From the NCBI GenBank assembly GCA_964426355.1, contig CAYRRA010000009.1, positions 1-44,659 of the forward strand: DNA of 44,659 nt, written 5' to 3'. Numbering within the stretch: the stretch's first letter is position 1; each line of letters opens with the position of its first letter. The stretch is from JAJFTV01 sp964426355 (GTDB lineage: Bacteria > Chloroflexota > Anaerolineae > Anaerolineales > Anaerolineaceae). Of the stretch, positions 23,772-32,763 are shown in pieces. The translations under genes and the position numbers were made by a program. The notes under the pieces were generated by a model, which was not told where the DNA came from, searched no databases, and worked only from the letters and a program-made list of their open reading frames with translations.

Positions 23772-23799
23772 AATATACACCGGATTTACTCTTTGTCAA
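23772..23799 (-). promoter_or_regulatory. Promoter of the TetR/ICMT operon
   Basis: On the minus strand a perfect TTGACA (23799-23794) and TATATT (23777-23772) are 16 bp apart. The predicted start falls in the palindrome at 23749-23764. Confidence 0.75.
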
Positions 23800-23874
23800 T
23801 AAGCAAAATCTGGTGATTACCCACAAGTCCGCTCCCCAAAATAAAAATACATCGGGTTTATTTATTGTTTGCTA

Positions 23875-24459
23875 TCACAGTGTCTCTTTCAATATCTTTT
23901 CAAAACACTCCTGGCAATATGCCAACCCTTTCATCAAACGCAGCCGCGGCTCCATGGTCATTTCCCCGCAGCGAGCACAGGCAGCCGAATCAAACAGACG
24001 TGCCCTGGGAGGAATATCAGGCTCAATCGTTTGAACCTCGAGCAACTCAAACAATGGCATGGTTAAAATTGTCTGAATGCGGTTCTGCCTGTATTTATCT
24101 ACCACGCTTGAGTCTCCCCTACGCACAGCTTCAGCGAGACTCTCATCATAATAAGAGGATATGCCAGCACCTGGTTTTACCAAAATCCGTATGGCTTTAC
24201 CATCGCTGCGGCGAATAAAGCGAAAGGCGTTTTTTCCGTAATCCAAATGAATAAGGTTACCCTTTCCGAAAGTGCAGCCCGTGATGTATTGGATCGCATC
24301 CACTGCGCAATTGTCCGATTCAACAATGGCTACCAGTTCCTCATCTGCCGGTCTCCCCCCCATTTCCATTAATGCCATTTCTGCCACACGAATACCCATC
24401 GCCAACCCAGGGCAAAGATGCCCATGAAACTCTTTCACCTTCATAACATCAATCTTCAT
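23875..24459 (-). CDS. FmdE-family protein with C-terminal zinc ribbon
   Basis: A 194-residue protein resembling subunit E of tungsten formylmethanofuran dehydrogenase. The N-terminus has F-H-G-H-L-C-P-G-L-A-M-G-I-R and then S-D-N-C-A-V-D-A-I-Q, with G-C-T-F-G-K-G-N-L, all FmdE hallmarks. The C-terminus holds two C-x2-C pairs (C-A-R-C and C-Q-E-C) that would bind zinc. AGGAGG lies 5 bp before the ATG. In bacteria such proteins usually accompany molybdenum or tungsten enzymes, perhaps in metal or cofactor handling. No such enzyme is encoded in this window. Confidence 0.88.
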   Translation of the reverse strand: MKIDVMKVKEFHGHLCPGLAMGIRVAEMALMEMGGRPADEELVAIVESDNCAVDAIQYITGCTFGKGNLIHLDYGKNAFRFIRRSDGKAIRILVKPGAGISSYYDESLAEAVRRGDSSVVDKYRQNRIQTILTMPLFELLEVQTIEPDIPPRARLFDSAACARCGEMTMEPRLRLMKGLAYCQECFEKILKETL

Positions 24460-24767
24460 TCTATCCTCCTGTGGTCAACCCGAACATCGTTTTTTACCAC
24501 ATGGCTCAATCTGACAGTGAGATACCCATCAATGCAATCAAATTTTGCGAAAGATGATATTGTCCCAAAAAGTCGAGATAGTCTCTGTGATTTAATCAAG
24601 ATTCACTCGCCTGGCTCTCTAACCCGAACTCTGGCATGGCAGCAAACACCTCCTGCGGGAACGCCGCTGCCGGGGCAGCCTTTATTTGTCAGCCACCCAC
24701 TATCCATGATAATTGACTTCCTCGTAAAATCAAGATCAATGAATGGGAAATCCAAAAAGACAACCCA
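24460..24767. other. Divergent intergenic region, no gene seen
   Basis: Holds the start regions of the FmdE-like gene (minus) and the cysteine-cluster gene (plus). No convincing minus-strand promoter hexamers were found. A GC-rich stretch near 24655-24685 may form weak structure. Confidence 0.35.
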
Positions 24768-24799
24768 TTGACGACCTGCAAGCGGGAACGGTATATAAT
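24768..24799 (+). promoter_or_regulatory. Promoter for a probably leaderless transcript
   Basis: TTGACG (24768-24773) is followed by overlapping TATATA (18-bp spacing) and TATAAT (24794-24799). The TATAAT ends 6 nt before ATG 24806, so RNA would begin at or very near the start codon. Confidence 0.5.
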
Positions 24800-24805
24800 C
24801 AAGTC

Positions 24806-25486
24806 ATGCGAGAACCGACCCCTGATTTTGATATCCAGGAGATGTATAGCCGTTTCAATACGCCGGTCACAACCCTCGATTGCGGAGAGAAATGCGCCCC
24901 GTACAACCCCAACGGCATTCCCTTTTGCTGTGATATCTGCCAGGCAGTTCCGGTTGCGTACCGGCAAGAGTGGGCATACCTGGAACAAAATACAACGATC
25001 TGGCATCTCTGGCGGGGAGATGAATGCAAGCAGCAACCCACGTCAAACGATATAGACGATGTGCCCGACCACCTGCTTCTCTTGGCTTGCAAAGGACCGC
25101 GGCAGTGCCAGCGAGAGTTCCGCTCATCAGGCTGCCGCCAATTTCCCTTCTTCCCCTACATCACCGCTGACGAACGCTTTATCGGGCTGGCGTATGAGTG
25201 GGAATTTGAGAATTCATGCTGGGTGATCAGCCATCTCGACCTTGTCACTGATACGTATCGCCGTGAATTTATGGCTCACTTTGACCGCCTTTTCTCTCTT
25301 TGGGAAACGGAGTTTGAAAGCTATTACTGCAAATCCGAAGAAATGCGCATCGCCTTTATTCAGCAAAAGCGCCGCATCCCCATCCTACACCGGTGCGGTG
25401 GCTATCATCTGCTCAGCCCAGCCAGTGACCGTCTTCAACGCATCCAACCTAAAGCACTGCCCAGGTTCAGCCCTTACCGGGGTTAA
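24806..25486 (+). CDS. YkgJ-like cysteine-cluster protein
   Basis: A 226-residue cytosolic protein rich in Cys. Clusters include C-G-E-K-C, F-C-C-D-I-C, and C-Q-R-E-F-R-S-S-G-C-R-Q-F-P-F-F-P-Y; the last resembles the YkgJ domain, thought to bind zinc or iron. The start is set at 24806 because a promoter lies just upstream and inside any longer frame (from 24743), and no ribosome binding site precedes either ATG; a leaderless mRNA is the simplest reading. Function unknown. Confidence 0.65.
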   Translation: MREPTPDFDIQEMYSRFNTPVTTLDCGEKCAPYNPNGIPFCCDICQAVPVAYRQEWAYLEQNTTIWHLWRGDECKQQPTSNDIDDVPDHLLLLACKGPRQCQREFRSSGCRQFPFFPYITADERFIGLAYEWEFENSCWVISHLDLVTDTYRREFMAHFDRLFSLWETEFESYYCKSEEMRIAFIQQKRRIPILHRCGGYHLLSPASDRLQRIQPKALPRFSPYRG

Positions 25487-25561
25487 TCTTTCCGTATTCA
25501 CACAACATACCCACATCAGCCATGATAAAATGATAAATATTGTCATAATCATGGAAATTCC

Positions 25562-26389
25562 ATGAAACATATTATGCTTTTATTAATGGTTCTTTTTCTC
25601 AGTGCCTGTACGCCGATTGAAAACTGGCAAGCCACACGCAGCGCAAACGCCCTGACGGCAACAGCCACTCTTTGGACGTTCACACCCACCGTCACCATCA
25701 CATCCACACCCACCCGCACAACCACCCCCACCTCAACCGCCACATCTACCTCCACACAACCCCCCACAAGGACGCGCACCTCCACCATCACACAAACGCC
25801 GACCATCACCAATACAGCCACCATCACCCCCACACCTACATTCGACTTTCCCACCGTAAAAGTGCATACCATGGCGCACTGCCGTTACGGTCCCTCTACA
25901 GCCTATCTACACGCAGCCGACCTCTACCCCGGAGATACCGGCTCGGTGCGCGGTCGTTTTCCGTACAGCGCCTGGCTGTACGTGAAATTCGACAAAATCA
26001 ATTATTACTGTTGGGTCTCACCTTCGGTTGTGGATGTCAGCGGCGATGTGACCCGGCTGTACTACGTAACGCCCAACTTGCAAACCATCGGGTCCAACCA
26101 GTATGGTCCACCCAACAACGTCCAGGCAACCCGCAACGGAAACCAGGTGACCATCACCTGGGATCGAGTAGGAATGACCGAAGACAAAGATCGCGGGTAT
26201 TTTATTGAAGCCTGGGTATGTCAGAATGACGCTTATCTCTGGTGGACAGTATCCTTCCCCGACCAATATACGACGAGTTATACGGTGGAAGATGGAGCCG
26301 GTTGTGCAGAGCCATCTCATGGCGTCATTCTGACGGTTGAGAAACATGGCTATTCAGAACCAGCTACCATCCCCTGGCCCACTCCGTAA
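25562..26389 (+). CDS. SH3-like/Fn3-like surface lipoprotein (tandem copy 1)
   Basis: A 275-residue lipoprotein. The signal ends in L-S-A-C. A tether of about 75 residues follows, almost only Thr, Pro, Ser and Ala. Next is a compact Cys-containing domain with C-R-Y-G-P-S-T-A-Y (about 100-160), which looks like a variant bacterial SH3 domain. A C-terminal domain starts near V-Q-A-T-R-N-G-N-Q-V-T-I-T-W and looks like Fn3; it ends with E-P-S-H-G and V-E-K-H-G-Y. The next gene encodes a clear paralogue. The protein would stand away from the membrane on its tether; binding of cell wall or polysaccharide is only a suggestion. No ribosome binding site is evident. Confidence 0.8.
   Translation: MKHIMLLLMVLFLSACTPIENWQATRSANALTATATLWTFTPTVTITSTPTRTTTPTSTATSTSTQPPTRTRTSTITQTPTITNTATITPTPTFDFPTVKVHTMAHCRYGPSTAYLHAADLYPGDTGSVRGRFPYSAWLYVKFDKINYYCWVSPSVVDVSGDVTRLYYVTPNLQTIGSNQYGPPNNVQATRNGNQVTITWDRVGMTEDKDRGYFIEAWVCQNDAYLWWTVSFPDQYTTSYTVEDGAGCAEPSHGVILTVEKHGYSEPATIPWPTP
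25675..25851 (+). repeat. Low-complexity A/C-rich tract encoding the Thr/Pro tether
   Basis: The plus strand here is built mainly of ACC, ACA, CCC and ACG codons and is very poor in G. The imperfect CACC/ACC repetition could cause slippage and tether-length variation. A weaker version occurs at about 26510-26680 in the paralogue. Confidence 0.7.
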
Positions 26390-26405
26390 GCGATTCTTTA
26401 CAATC

Positions 26406-27230
26406 ATGTCCAAGAGAATAATCCATCTACCCATCCAATTTACCCCCAAGATGCTCACAATCTGCATCTTGCTTGGTTTTCTATTGAATGCTTGTTCACC
26501 GGGAGTCAGCAGCACGCCTGTTCCCTCGAACACATTCACAATCCCACCCTTCACAGCCACCCCATCCTTCACACCTAGTTCCAGCCCCACAGCAACGGTC
26601 ACAATCACTAACTCCCCCAGCGCAAGCCCCACCCAAACGCCTAGTCCGAGCGCTACGCCCACTGCCACACCCCAACCTACCTACCAGGTGCTGCGCGGTG
26701 AAGTAAATGTGGAGCATGTGAGCTGTTTCTACGGACCCAGCAAAGCCTATCTATATAAGTACGGTTTATTGGGCGGCAGCAACCTGGAAATCATCGGCAT
26801 CATGCTGGATACGCAGTACATCCAGGTACGTGCCATCGGTGGAGACAATCCATGCTGGATGAACCTGGAATGGATGACAGTGAAGGGAGATATCAACACC
26901 GTACAGCCCATCGACCCATTGGATATTGAACTGCCCATGTCGCCCTATTATCCAGCGCTTGCTTCCGCTTCTGCCACGCGCATCGGCAGCGAGCTCACCA
27001 TCACGTGGAGCCCGCTTTATTTGCGCGCAGGTGATGATTCTGAGCAAGAGCCTTACCTTGTGGAAGCCTGGGTGTGCCAGGGTGGACGGCTTACCTTTGT
27101 TCCCATTGGTGCGTATCAAACCTCTATCACCATCCTCGATGAACAAAACTGTGAGGAACCCTCACATGCCCGTGTTTATGGCGTGGAAAAGCATGGATAC
27201 ACAAGATACATTGAGGTTCCAGTGCCTTAA
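26406..27230 (+). CDS. SH3-like/Fn3-like surface lipoprotein (tandem copy 2)
   Basis: Paralogue of the preceding gene, 274 residues from ATG 26406. The lipobox is L-N-A-C, followed by a Thr/Ser/Pro tether. The SH3-like domain contains C-F-Y-G-P-S-K-A-Y (compare C-R-Y-G-P-S-T-A-Y in copy 1). The Fn3-like end has G-S-E-L-T-I-T-W, E-A-W-V-C-Q, E-E-P-S-H-A and V-E-K-H-G-Y. Longer in-frame starts (26337) would overlap copy 1 and push the signal peptide inward; ATG 26451 is an alternative. The two copies share architecture and motifs but have diverged a good deal, so the duplication is not recent. Confidence 0.8.
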   Translation: MSKRIIHLPIQFTPKMLTICILLGFLLNACSPGVSSTPVPSNTFTIPPFTATPSFTPSSSPTATVTITNSPSASPTQTPSPSATPTATPQPTYQVLRGEVNVEHVSCFYGPSKAYLYKYGLLGGSNLEIIGIMLDTQYIQVRAIGGDNPCWMNLEWMTVKGDINTVQPIDPLDIELPMSPYYPALASASATRIGSELTITWSPLYLRAGDDSEQEPYLVEAWVCQGGRLTFVPIGAYQTSITILDEQNCEEPSHARVYGVEKHGYTRYIEVPVP

Positions 27231-27291
27231 TGCACACATTTCTGTTCAGATCAGCATGAATTCTTCCCCATATTCGTTTTAGGTTTTCGTT

Positions 27292-27948
27292 TTAAGTCTC
27301 CCGGCGCACAATGCCGGTCTGCCAGGCATACACCGCAGCCTGTGTTCGGTCTGCCAGGTGTAACTTTGCCAGCAGATTGGTGACATGCGTTTTGACCGTT
27401 TTTTCGCTGATCACCAAAATCTCGGCAATTTCCTGGTTATTTTTCCCCCCTGCAATCTGGCGCAGCACGTCCATCTCCCGCTCGGTCAAATCCTGAAACG
27501 GGTTGCCTGTCTCGGTGCTCCCCCCCTGGATTTCCTTCACCATGCGCGCAGCCACCTTTGGATGCAGCATCGCCTCTCCCATACGTGCACGACGCACCAC
27601 ATCAGCCAGTTCGTCCGGGTCGATATCCTTCAATACGTACGATAGAGCACCCGCACGGATAGCCGGGAAAATATGCTCATCATCATGATATGACGTCAAC
27701 ACGATGACCTGGGTTGAGGGGCTGGTTTTTTTTACCCGGCGGGTTGCTTCAACCCCATCCATCCCTGGCATAATCAAATCCATCAAAATCACATGCGGAT
27801 GCAGCGTTTCTGCCAGATACACAGCTTCTTCGCCATCTCCAGCTTCTCCAATCACGCAGATATCCTTGATTGAATCGAAAAAAGCTTTCAGCCCCAAGCG
27901 CACCACCGAATGGTCGTCTACCAGTAACAGGTTGATTGTATCTGTCAC
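27292..27948 (-). CDS. NarL/FixJ-type response regulator
   Basis: A 218-residue two-component regulator. The receiver domain has D-D-H at 11-13, phospho-acceptor Asp57 in I-L-M-D-L-I-M-P, then V-L-T-S-Y and a conserved Lys in V-L-K-D. The C-terminal LuxR helix-turn-helix reads L-T-E-R-E-M-D-V-L-R-Q-I-A-G-G and later S-E-K-T-V-K-T-H-V-T-N-L-L. The GTG start at 27948 follows AGGAG. It is the last gene of a four-gene operon and lies 16 bp after its kinase gene. The overall type resembles LiaR/VraR, which respond to envelope stress. Confidence 0.93.
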   Translation of the reverse strand: MTDTINLLLVDDHSVVRLGLKAFFDSIKDICVIGEAGDGEEAVYLAETLHPHVILMDLIMPGMDGVEATRRVKKTSPSTQVIVLTSYHDDEHIFPAIRAGALSYVLKDIDPDELADVVRRARMGEAMLHPKVAARMVKEIQGGSTETGNPFQDLTEREMDVLRQIAGGKNNQEIAEILVISEKTVKTHVTNLLAKLHLADRTQAAVYAWQTGIVRRET

Positions 27949-27964
27949 CTGTATTCTCCTTCCC

Positions 27965-29443
27965 TTATTCCTTGCGGAGTCGGATTTCCGCAGTTACCAC
28001 CGTTCCTTCGTTGGAACTGAATATATGAAGCTGTCCATTGACACTCATCAGGCGTTCGCGCATACTTTGCATGCCATAGCCCGCTTTGCTATTTTGGAGA
28101 TCGAAACCGATCCCATTATCCTGAATTTCCAGGCGCACAAGGTCGCCATCAAACAAGAGGCGAACGCGTACTGCAGATGCGCGACTGTGCCGTGCTACAT
28201 TCGCAAGCGCTTCCTGAGCCACGCGGTACAACACCTGTTCAACATCCAATGGCAGGCTACGGCATTCAATGCAATTAAAACTGGCGGGAATACAAGCCGG
28301 TCCAGACCAGTTTTCCAGGTATGCCCGTAATGCCGTCTCAAGCCCCTGGTTCTCCAACGCTGCCGGGCGCAGTTCGGCAATCATCAAGGCAAGTTCCTGT
28401 TGAGATGCCTTGATCAGGCTTTCAGCTTCGAGCAAATGCTTTTCTGCAACAGCGGGATCATCTGCGAGTTGATTGCGTGCTGCGCGTACCTGCATCATGG
28501 TGGCAAATGACTGTTGTTTCACCGTATCATGCAAATCACGCGCCAACCGGTTGCGCTCTTCCATCTGTGCCAGTACCCGCCTGTCTTGCAGCAGCACCTG
28601 GGTACGTTCCGCCATGTTGCGCATGCGCTGGCTGAGCAAGCCAATCTCATCCTGCTTTCGATCTGCCGGCATGGCTCTGAAATCACCCTCCGCCCAGGCA
28701 TCCGCAGAAGCCGTCAGCGCGGATAACCGGCGCGTCAAACCGCGCGACATGATCAACCCAAAAATCGCGCCAAAAGGCGCCACAGCACATAATAAAACCA
28801 ACGCAGTGATTGCGACACTGCCCACCAGGGTGGGGAAGATTTGGCTGTGGGTTACAGGTGCTGGTTCAATCGTCACAATAATCACCCCTACCAGTTCCCC
28901 AAACCGGTTTTGCTTTGGAATGGGGACTGCCATCCATGTCTTACCACCGGGGGTTAGTACCGAAAGATGCGAAGGTGCATACCAGCCGTTAAGCGCATTT
29001 TCCAGTGCCTGCGCATCGTCATACCCAATCGGTGGCGTGAAAACCTCGCCGACCATATCATTGTCATCCCGAGGCGTTTGAGCCAGAACAACTTTCTCCA
29101 TTGAAAGCACATACATGGTTGAACCCGGCGTGATTTTCGCTGCAGGGCTGTCAAAAATATCCTGCGGCTCCAGGCTGGCATACCCCGATTCCATGACCTG
29201 CTCTAGCCAGGATTGCAGCCCAGGCAAGTCCTCTTGCCCGGGCTGTAAAAACTGGTGAGCCTGTGGATACAGGGTGTAAATGACATCACTTAAGTACTCG
29301 CTTTTATTGGTTTTCCCATATCTCGAAAAACTAAATATCAAAATAAGTACTTCCAAAGCCAGTAATGCCAATACTGTTACAACCGTGTAAGTAAAGATCA
29401 GTTTTCCACGTAACCCATGAATAAAACGAAAGATAAAGTTCAC
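27965..29443 (-). CDS. Sensor histidine kinase (HisKA_3 / NarX-DesK type)
   Basis: A 492-residue membrane kinase. It has a first membrane segment (about 15-38), an extracytoplasmic sensor domain (about 40-195), a second segment (about 205-232), HAMP (about 233-285), a phospho-acceptor His305 in A-R-D-L-H-D-T-V-K-Q, and an ATPase domain with D-N-G-I-G-F-D and G-Y-G-M-Q-S-M-R-E-R. GTG start, 4 bp after the permease stop, so likely translationally coupled. The sensor domain shows no diagnostic ligand motif. It is encoded with an ABC transporter, suggesting that transporter and kinase act on the same external compound. Confidence 0.92.
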   Translation of the reverse strand: MNFIFRFIHGLRGKLIFTYTVVTVLALLALEVLILIFSFSRYGKTNKSEYLSDVIYTLYPQAHQFLQPGQEDLPGLQSWLEQVMESGYASLEPQDIFDSPAAKITPGSTMYVLSMEKVVLAQTPRDDNDMVGEVFTPPIGYDDAQALENALNGWYAPSHLSVLTPGGKTWMAVPIPKQNRFGELVGVIIVTIEPAPVTHSQIFPTLVGSVAITALVLLCAVAPFGAIFGLIMSRGLTRRLSALTASADAWAEGDFRAMPADRKQDEIGLLSQRMRNMAERTQVLLQDRRVLAQMEERNRLARDLHDTVKQQSFATMMQVRAARNQLADDPAVAEKHLLEAESLIKASQQELALMIAELRPAALENQGLETALRAYLENWSGPACIPASFNCIECRSLPLDVEQVLYRVAQEALANVARHSRASAVRVRLLFDGDLVRLEIQDNGIGFDLQNSKAGYGMQSMRERLMSVNGQLHIFSSNEGTVVTAEIRLRKE

Positions 29444-29447
29444 TCGC

Positions 29448-31961
29448 TCACTCGCAATCGTTCAAAACGACAACCGGTGAAACCTGTGTCGGTTTCCATG
29501 TCACCAATATGACCGTCAGAATGCTCAACGCAATCGCAAAAAGTGCAATCCCACTGGCTACGGGTAAAGAGAGGCTCAACAAACCTGCCAGAGGTGGGAT
29601 AGAAGCGATAGCTCCACCACTACCCTGGTTAAGTGTGAAGCCAAACAAAGCCAGCAACCCTTCCACAATGCCAAGTGCTGTCATACTGACAATCACCGCT
29701 ATCAGCGTATATTCTACCACCAGCATGGAGAGGATTTGCCCATGTGAAAAGCCCATCACTTTCATCACACCCATTTCATAGCGCCGATCCAGCATGGCAA
29801 TACTGACTGAATTTGCCATCAAAAGGATGCCCGCCAGGATGGATAAACCAGACATCGCCGCAACAAAGATAAACAGGTTTTGGAAATCAGCAATATATCG
29901 CAAATTGAATGACGGCAAATTGATAACCGTTACCTGTGGGAGTGCATTTGAAAGCTCAGTAATCATTGGCTTCAATGTTTTCGCTTCTGCCTGAGAAAAG
30001 ACCCGCACAGTATCAGCCGAAGTATAAGAGAGCAATGTCTCAGAAGGCATCAAAATCCCCAACTGAACTCCCGGATACGTATTGATTCCATCACTTGAAT
30101 AAGTGCCGACGACTTCCATCTCCCGAACCTGCCCATCATTGAGGACAACATCAAGCTTGCTTCCCTGTGGGATTCCTAAGTATTGATACACATACACTCC
30201 CTCTGGATGGCTGCCCCAATCAGCTCCTGCGATGGTATATTCTCCCGGGTCAGTGCGCCCAACCAGCAGGGGTGAGATCACCGTATCTGTGTTCTCTTGC
30301 CAGTGTACACTTAACACCGCAGCACGCAATTCAACATCCAACTGCTCCATACCCTGTCCATTCAATGCAGCCAGTACTTCATCTACCTCGTTTCCTGCGG
30401 CATAAACCGCCAGGTTATATTGGCTGCCGTATTGCGTCTGAATTTCCATCACCTTTTTTGCACTGGTCGTGGTGACCACACCGGCAGTCAGGGAGATAAC
30501 ACCAGTAAATAACGCAGTCATCGCAAAAATCAAAGCCGGCGCACTCTTGCGCATATTTTTCCGGACTAAACCACCAAAACGCCACAAGCCCAAAGGCAGC
30601 ACTTTTGTTACCAGCCAGGCAAAAGCACCCAAAATCCCGCCGATCACCACCAGGAACAATACTGCTGCGAGAATTACCCCAATTCCCTTCCAAAAAGAAC
30701 CCATTACCATACCTGCCATAAACATAAACGAAATGGCAAGGCAGAGCGCCAGGGCAGCAAGTTGAAAAACAGAAAGCATCTTTCCTTGAAGTACCTCATT
30801 GCGCAGAATCGCCAGCGGGCTCACCTTGCTGGTCACAACAATTGCCCACATCGCATAAATCAAGGTAGAAACAACGCCGACCAAAGTACCCATAAGCACA
30901 TGCTGCCAGGAAAAAACCCAATGGATGAGCAGCGTGGTGGTGCGGCTGAATAAATCCACCAAACCGTACGAAAGCACAGATCCCAGGCTTGCGCCAACCA
31001 GGCTGCCAGATAAACCGAGCAAAAATGCTTCCAATGCAAACATAGTTTGAAGCTGCCCTGCGCGGTAACCCAATGTTTTCCATATTGCCACCTCGCGCCG
31101 TCTGCGCCGCATCAATACCTGCATGGTATTGGCAATCCCCATACCGCCGATCAATAAACCTAACAGACCTGCTCCATTCAAACCAAACTCAAAACCCTCT
31201 TGTGTGACATATTCCATCGAAGCTAATTTTTCGGCAGTAAATACCCGCCAGCCCAATTGGGCAAGAGCTTCCATTGCAGCATCAGGATGGGTTGAATTTG
31301 CCAATGCGGTATTCACCGACCGCTGACCATCTAACAGCAGGTCTGCTGTTGCCAGCGAATAGTACACCTTGCTGCCCTGATGATTAGGTGTATCCACAGC
31401 AATACCGCGTACTACACCTTCAATCGATTTCCCTCTGCGCAAGTCAGACAGGATGATAACATCCCCCACCGTGAGATCATACTCCAAAGCAAGGTCATAG
31501 GTGATAACCACATCGCCTGCTCCCTTCAGCAGATCGGGCAATAGAATGCCTTCTGGCTCTCCAAGCGTTAATTTTCCTGCCAGGGGATACAATTCAGGGT
31601 TGACGCCCATGCCGACCGAAGGAAAAGCTAGCTCATCTGTTTCAGGCAACCGGAAGGTGAGCGAAGTTGTGTACGCCATCAACGAGAACTGGTCAATCAC
31701 TTGTGACTTTTTTAGCTCTTCCAGTTTTTCCTCGTTCTGCACAGTGATAAAATCCTCTGCTTCACGATCCAACGTCAAATCAGCGCCGATCAGTTCATGC
31801 GGTTCCAATACGAGCATCTTCTCAATGGACTGAGAAAGCAATGTCATGGCAACCAGGGTCATCACGCCGAAAATCACGCAGAACCAGGCGACCAACATGC
31901 GCTGCCCGCCGCGAAACAAATTCTTTACTGCAATTCGCAAATAAAAAAACAGCCTGATCAC
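29448..31961 (-). CDS. FtsX-like ABC transporter permease
   Basis: An 837-residue permease with the duplicated FtsX/MacB layout. The N-terminal segment is followed by a large extracytoplasmic domain, three membrane segments (from about 265), a middle pair or more, a second external domain (about 500-680), and three closing segments. G-I-A-N-T-M-Q-V-L-M-R-R-R-R-R-E-V-A-I-W-K-T-L-G is the typical coupling-helix region; a similar one (R-R-Y-E-M-G-V-M-K-V-M-G) occurs in the second half. The GTG start overlaps the ATPase stop (GTGA). Such permeases export lipoproteins, lipids or antimicrobial peptides, or transduce force; which applies here is unknown. Confidence 0.9.
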   Translation of the reverse strand: MIRLFFYLRIAVKNLFRGGQRMLVAWFCVIFGVMTLVAMTLLSQSIEKMLVLEPHELIGADLTLDREAEDFITVQNEEKLEELKKSQVIDQFSLMAYTTSLTFRLPETDELAFPSVGMGVNPELYPLAGKLTLGEPEGILLPDLLKGAGDVVITYDLALEYDLTVGDVIILSDLRRGKSIEGVVRGIAVDTPNHQGSKVYYSLATADLLLDGQRSVNTALANSTHPDAAMEALAQLGWRVFTAEKLASMEYVTQEGFEFGLNGAGLLGLLIGGMGIANTMQVLMRRRRREVAIWKTLGYRAGQLQTMFALEAFLLGLSGSLVGASLGSVLSYGLVDLFSRTTTLLIHWVFSWQHVLMGTLVGVVSTLIYAMWAIVVTSKVSPLAILRNEVLQGKMLSVFQLAALALCLAISFMFMAGMVMGSFWKGIGVILAAVLFLVVIGGILGAFAWLVTKVLPLGLWRFGGLVRKNMRKSAPALIFAMTALFTGVISLTAGVVTTTSAKKVMEIQTQYGSQYNLAVYAAGNEVDEVLAALNGQGMEQLDVELRAAVLSVHWQENTDTVISPLLVGRTDPGEYTIAGADWGSHPEGVYVYQYLGIPQGSKLDVVLNDGQVREMEVVGTYSSDGINTYPGVQLGILMPSETLLSYTSADTVRVFSQAEAKTLKPMITELSNALPQVTVINLPSFNLRYIADFQNLFIFVAAMSGLSILAGILLMANSVSIAMLDRRYEMGVMKVMGFSHGQILSMLVVEYTLIAVIVSMTALGIVEGLLALFGFTLNQGSGGAIASIPPLAGLLSLSLPVASGIALFAIALSILTVILVTWKPTQVSPVVVLNDCE

Positions 31962-32680
31962 ACTGCCACCTCTGTTTTAAGCTGAAACGCGGTCTGAGAT
32001 TGCGTCATTAAAGACAGCCTGCCATCCACCAGGTGCAGACAGCGGTCCGCCATAGCTGCGACTTCCGGGTTGTGCGTCACCATGATGATGGTCAACCCGT
32101 ACATCTTTCGCATTTGCTTAAAGAGCGTCAACACTTGTTTGCTCGTGGCAGTATCCAGGTTGCCGGTTGGCTCATCGGCAAGGAGAACGCGCGGGTTTGT
32201 GGCTAACGCGCGCGCAATTGCTACACGCTGCTGCTCTCCACCCGATAGCTGATAAGGACGATGGTTTCGCCGCTCGCTCAACCCCACCTGCTCCAGCAAT
32301 TGTTGAGCTTGCATGCGTGCCTGAGCATGGCGCGAATGGATATACAATGGCACTTCCACATTTTCTTGCGCCGTCAAGGTGGGAATTAAATGAAATGATT
32401 GAAAAACAACCCCGATTTTTTCATTTCGAAGCCGAGCCATTCGGTTTTCTGACAAAGCACTGGTTTTTACACCTCCCAGTTTGACCCATCCAGACGTGGG
32501 GTGATCGATGCCCGCCAGGATGCCCAGCAGGGTTGTCTTGCCAGAACCCGAAGGACCGGTCAGCGCTACCCATTCCTCCTCCGCAACCGAAAATGAAATG
32601 TCACGCAGAATATGCAGGTCACGCCCGCCAGTATGTAAAACTCGCTGTACCTCACATACCTCGATAATTGGATTTTCCAT
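31958..32680 (-). CDS. ABC transporter ATP-binding protein (LolD/MacB-like)
   Basis: ATPase partner of the FtsX-type permease, 240 residues. It contains Walker A G-P-S-G-S-G-K-T-T-L-L, a strong signature L-S-G-G-E-Q-Q-R-V-A-I-A-R-A, Walker B V-L-L-A-D-E-P-T-G-N-L-D and the H-loop M-V-T-H-N. ATG 32680 is preferred because GAGG lies 6 bp upstream; an in-frame ATG at 32695 has no ribosome binding site. It is the first gene of the operon that ends with the two-component system. Confidence 0.92.
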   Translation of the reverse strand: MENPIIEVCEVQRVLHTGGRDLHILRDISFSVAEEEWVALTGPSGSGKTTLLGILAGIDHPTSGWVKLGGVKTSALSENRMARLRNEKIGVVFQSFHLIPTLTAQENVEVPLYIHSRHAQARMQAQQLLEQVGLSERRNHRPYQLSGGEQQRVAIARALATNPRVLLADEPTGNLDTATSKQVLTLFKQMRKMYGLTIIMVTHNPEVAAMADRCLHLVDGRLSLMTQSQTAFQLKTEVAV

Positions 32681-32741
32681 GTTTACCTCTTCCATACGTT
32701 TTTTACTGATGAGGGTAGTTTATCGGCAAAGCACACACAGG

Positions 32742-32763
32742 AAATCGGGCTGAAGTCCGATTT
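32742..32763. promoter_or_regulatory. Inverted repeat upstream of the ABC/two-component operon
   Basis: AAATCGG (32742-32748) mirrors CCGATTT (32757-32763) across 8 bp. It lies 62 bp before the ATPase start and may be the binding site of the operon's response regulator or a leader hairpin. Confidence 0.4.

Noticed and set aside
25672..26208. A 178-codon frame overlapping the first tandem lipoprotein
   Set aside because: His/Arg-rich product is the shifted reading of the A/C-rich tether tract; the lipoprotein frame has signal peptide and domains.
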